In this document: positions 6,918-8,859 of the stretch, piece by piece | Numbering within the stretch: the stretch's first letter is position 1 | How the letters are laid out: each line of letters begins with the position of its first letter | Source: Synechococcaceae cyanobacterium | GTDB taxonomy: Bacteria; Cyanobacteriota; Cyanobacteriia; PCC-6307; Cyanobiaceae | DNA: 8,859 nucleotides | NCBI GenBank assembly: GCA_947460085.1 | Contig: CANHGA010000075.1 | Location: 1-8,859 of the forward strand | Direction: 5' to 3' | Program-made: the position numbers and the translations under genes | Notes under the pieces: generated by a model | The model's database searches: none | What the model was told of the DNA's origin: nothing | The model's input: the letters and a program-made list of their open reading frames with translations, nothing else

Positions 6918-7443
6918 CGGCCTCCATCACGACCGCGCCACCTGGGTCCTGGGCCTCCCGTTTGCCCTCCTCTGGTGGCCCTGGCTGGGCCCCAGGGGCG
7001 CCATCAGTGGCGGCCTGGGCTTTCTGATCGGCGGGCTCCTGCTATCCCCGGATTTGGACACCCGCTCCAATGCCACCCGCCGCTGGGGGGTCTTGAAGCT
7101 GCTGTGGTGGCCGTACCGACGCACCCTGAGCCACCGCTCCCTGTTCTCCCATAGCCCCCTGCTGGGGAGCGGCTTGCGTTTGGCCTATCTGGCCGGGATG
7201 GTCTTGCTGGTGAGCGCCTGCCTCCAACCCATGGGCGCACCCCCACCCCAAACGCTCCTGCGTGCGGCCGCCCAGCTCTGGCAAGAGCACGCTCCCCTCA
7301 TCCTCAGCGCGGCCGTGGGCATTGAGGCCAGCAGCTGGCTGCACCTGGTGCAAGACGGCGATCCCATACCCCGCCTGCCCCGCCTGCTACGAGCCCTCAG
7401 GCCCCGGGGTCGTCGCAAACGCAAACCAAAAGTGAGAAGGTGA
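6910..7443 (+). CDS. DUF2227 putative metal-binding membrane protein
   Basis: This 177-residue protein fits the DUF2227 family, a cyanobacterial group annotated as putative metal-binding integral membrane proteins. Conserved His/Asp clusters are visible: HH at 6-7, SPDLD at 46-50 (Asp48, Asp50), SHRSLFSH at 74-81 (His75, His81), and HLVQDGD at 145-151. Hydrophobic segments lie at about 11-28, 33-46, 90-106 and 128-145. The arrangement resembles YdjM/LexA-regulated hydrolase-like membrane proteins that carry similar HxxxxxH and DLD motifs, but no activity is established. The C-terminus ends in a strongly basic tail (RPRGRRKRKPKVRR). The ATG at 6910 overlaps the acyltransferase stop by 8 bp, with AAGG just upstream, implying translational coupling. 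mazG follows after 22 bp. The coupling suggests, by inference only, a role in envelope lipid handling. Confidence 0.85.
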   Translation: MASGLHHDRATWVLGLPFALLWWPWLGPRGAISGGLGFLIGGLLLSPDLDTRSNATRRWGVLKLLWWPYRRTLSHRSLFSHSPLLGSGLRLAYLAGMVLLVSACLQPMGAPPPQTLLRAAAQLWQEHAPLILSAAVGIEASSWLHLVQDGDPIPRLPRLLRALRPRGRRKRKPKVRR

Positions 7444-7465
7444 GCCCAGCCGGTTTCACACCACC

Positions 7466-8374
7466 ATGGGCGCACCCCACGATCACGGTTCCGATGGCGC
7501 CGCTACCGCCGCCGGCCTGGAAGCTCTGGGCGAGCTCGTTGCGGTGGTGGCCCGCCTGCGGGATCCCCATACGGGCTGCCCCTGGGACCTGGAGCAAACC
7601 CACGCCTCCCTGGTGCCCTACGTCATCGAAGAGGCCCATGAAGTGGCCGATGCCATTCGCCACGGCGACGATGGCCACCTGGAAGAAGAACTCGGTGACC
7701 TCCTGCTGCAAGTGGTGCTCCACGCCCAAATCGCCCGGGAACAGGGCCGCTTTGATCTGGCCTCGATCAGCCGCGGCATCAGTAGCAAGCTGGTGCGCCG
7801 CCACCCCCATGTCTTTGCTGGAGGCGAAGCCATGGACGTCGCCGCGGTGCAGCAAACCTGGGAGGCCATCAAGGCCGAAGAACAGCAACAGAAAACGACT
7901 CGCTCTGGCGAAACCGAAACCCATCCGGCAACCCCATCGGCCAGCCCCCTGTCAGACCAACTCAGCCGCAAGGTGCGCGGCCAAAACGCCCTGGCCGGCG
8001 CGATGACGATCTCCAAAAAAGCGGCCGCCGCGGGGTTTGAGTGGGACGACCTCGATGGCGTTTGGGACAAAGTGCACGAGGAGCTCGAGGAGCTCAAAGA
8101 GGCGGTCGATGAAGCCAGCGCCACGGGCGATCGGGCCCATGCCCAGGAGGAATTGGGGGATCTGCTGTTCACCCTGGTGAACGTGGCCCGCTGGTGCCAG
8201 ATTTGCCCCGAAGAGGGTCTGGATGGCACAAACCACCGCTTCCTCGATCGCTTTTCCCGGGTGGAAGCCGCCCTCGGTGGCGACCTGAAGGGCCAAAGCA
8301 TCCTCGACCTGGAAGGTCTTTGGCAGCAAGCCAAGGCCCAGATCAAGGCGGAAGCAAGGGGCCGAACCAGTTAA
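7466..8374 (+). CDS. mazG: Nucleoside triphosphate pyrophosphohydrolase MazG
   Basis: MazG hydrolyses (d)NTPs to monophosphates and pyrophosphate and is thought to clean the nucleotide pool and temper ppGpp signalling. Both tandem all-alpha halves are present. The N-terminal half has CPWDLEQTHASL (38-49), EEAHE (55-59) and EEELGD (73-78). The C-terminal half has GFEWDDLDGVWDKVHEELEEL (190-210) and QEELGD (227-232). The EExxE and ExxD metal-ligand motifs are intact in both. At 302 residues it is longer than E. coli MazG (263). The extra length is mainly a hydrophilic linker (about 139-165) rich in Gln, Thr, Pro and Ser, plus a short N-terminal extension. The ATG at 7466 follows the DUF2227 stop by 22 bp, so it is probably the last gene of the acyltransferase operon. 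Its stop is 4 bp from the stop of the convergent rimK. Confidence 0.95.
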   Translation: MGAPHDHGSDGAATAAGLEALGELVAVVARLRDPHTGCPWDLEQTHASLVPYVIEEAHEVADAIRHGDDGHLEEELGDLLLQVVLHAQIAREQGRFDLASISRGISSKLVRRHPHVFAGGEAMDVAAVQQTWEAIKAEEQQQKTTRSGETETHPATPSASPLSDQLSRKVRGQNALAGAMTISKKAAAAGFEWDDLDGVWDKVHEELEELKEAVDEASATGDRAHAQEELGDLLFTLVNVARWCQICPEEGLDGTNHRFLDRFSRVEAALGGDLKGQSILDLEGLWQQAKAQIKAEARGRTS

Positions 8375-8393
8375 AAGTTTAAGTTGAAAGTTT
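8374..8393. repeat. Short AAGTT repeat at the mazG/rimK junction
   Basis: AAGTT occurs three times, at 8375-8379, 8381-8385 and 8388-8392; the outer two extend to AAAGTTT. The repeats span the end of both convergent genes and encode the last rimK codons. There is no hairpin with a T-tract, so this is not an evident terminator. Confidence 0.4.
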
Positions 8394-8859
8394 GGATGGC
8401 GAATTCTTTGTCGACGCATTCCAGCCCAGCTGGCGCTCCAGCTCCTCAATAATGGATCCGGCAACATTTTTTCCGGTTGCCTTTTCGATGCCCTCTAGCC
8501 CGGGGCTTGAATTGACCTCAAGCAGCAAAGGTCCACGATGGGATCGGATGATATCAACGCCACAAACAGTGAGGCCCAACGCCCTCGCAGCTGCTATGGC
8601 AAGTTTGCGTTCCCCAGATTCCAGTCGAACCTTTCTGGCGACACCCCCTTGATGCAGGTTCGCCCTGTAGTCCCCCTGGGCAGCCGTTCTCTCAATAGCC
8701 GCTACCACTTTTCCGCCAACGACAAAGCAACGTAGATCACTGCCATTGGCCTCACGGATGAATTCCTGAACCAAAAGATTCGCGTTCAAGCTTTTCATTG
8801 TATTGATAACACCTTCTGCGGCCTTGTTTGTTTCAGCCAAGATCACGCCCTGGCCCTTC
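8379..8859 (-). CDS. rimK: RimK-type ATP-grasp ligase (S6 glutamate ligase), C-terminal part
   Basis: The visible 159 residues are the C-terminal half of an ATP-grasp amino-acid ligase of the RimK family, which adds glutamates to the C-terminus of ribosomal protein S6. The order matches E. coli RimK closely: the glycine-rich loop end and VILAET at the right edge, NLLVQEFI (hinge and adenine contact), DLRCFVVGGKVVAAIER, NLHQGG, the VDII strand, then LLEVNSSPGLEGIEK with the Glu and Asn that bind Mg-ATP. The frame continues off the window, so the N-terminal half and start are not seen; the codon at 8846-8844 is not the true start. A sampled line is about 53% GC, lower than mazG next door, so transfer is possible. 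Its target cannot be confirmed here. It faces mazG tail to tail with a 4-bp gap. Confidence 0.9.
   Translation of the reverse strand, partial: KGQGVILAETNKAAEGVINTMKSLNANLLVQEFIREANGSDLRCFVVGGKVVAAIERTAAQGDYRANLHQGGVARKVRLESGERKLAIAAARALGLTVCGVDIIRSHRGPLLLEVNSSPGLEGIEKATGKNVAGSIIEELERQLGWNASTKNSPSKLST

Noticed and set aside
7618..8346. 242-residue frame antisense to mazG
   Set aside because: It is Ser/Arg-rich shadow sequence opposite an intact mazG with both catalytic motif sets.

Overview
The window looks like chromosome of a picocyanobacterium of the Synechococcus/Cyanobium group. The evidence is gene content and style: GC-rich genes (about 62% in samples I counted by hand), tight gene packing, few Shine-Dalgarno sequences, a small Nif11-domain protein, two small proteins that look like picocyanobacterial conserved hypotheticals, a DUF2227 membrane protein, and a MazG with a long linker between its two halves. 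I saw no GCGATCGC (HIP1) sites by eye, which fits the alpha-cyanobacterial lineage. The species call is inference.

Layout, left to right. At 67-276 (+) there may be a small two-helix membrane protein. It runs tail to tail into a leftward run of three genes: a membrane protein of unknown function (4601-3750, TTG start, AT-richer than its surroundings), valyl-tRNA synthetase valS (3695-900, GTG start) and a TVP38/TMEM64 (DedA-superfamily) membrane protein (874-254). A 117-bp AT-rich divergent intergenic region (4602-4718) separates this run from a rightward Nif11-domain small protein (4719-4976). The Nif11 gene converges on a leftward hypothetical (5533-4973), and the two share one CTAG as their overlapping stop codons. 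A rightward acidic 84-residue protein (5583-5837) follows, then a leftward tRNA-Val(UAC) at 5922-5851.

The right third is a probable rightward operon: an LpxL/HtrB-type acyltransferase (5949-6917), a DUF2227 putative metal-binding membrane protein (6910-7443, overlapping by 8 bp) and mazG (7466-8374). It ends 4 bp from the stop codon of a leftward rimK whose N-terminal half lies beyond the right edge.

Most of the content is housekeeping: aminoacylation of tRNA-Val, the tRNA itself, nucleotide-pool clean-up, envelope lipid acylation and ribosomal protein modification. I found no CRISPR array, insertion sequence, phage gene or defence cassette. The most unusual items are the AT-rich membrane-protein gene upstream of valS, the shared CTAG stop, a tRNA whose promoter probably lies inside a divergent gene, an orphan Nif11 protein with no double-glycine site, and an unexplained open frame at the left edge. 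I see no convincing previously undescribed system here. No stretch longer than 300 bases lacks a gene.
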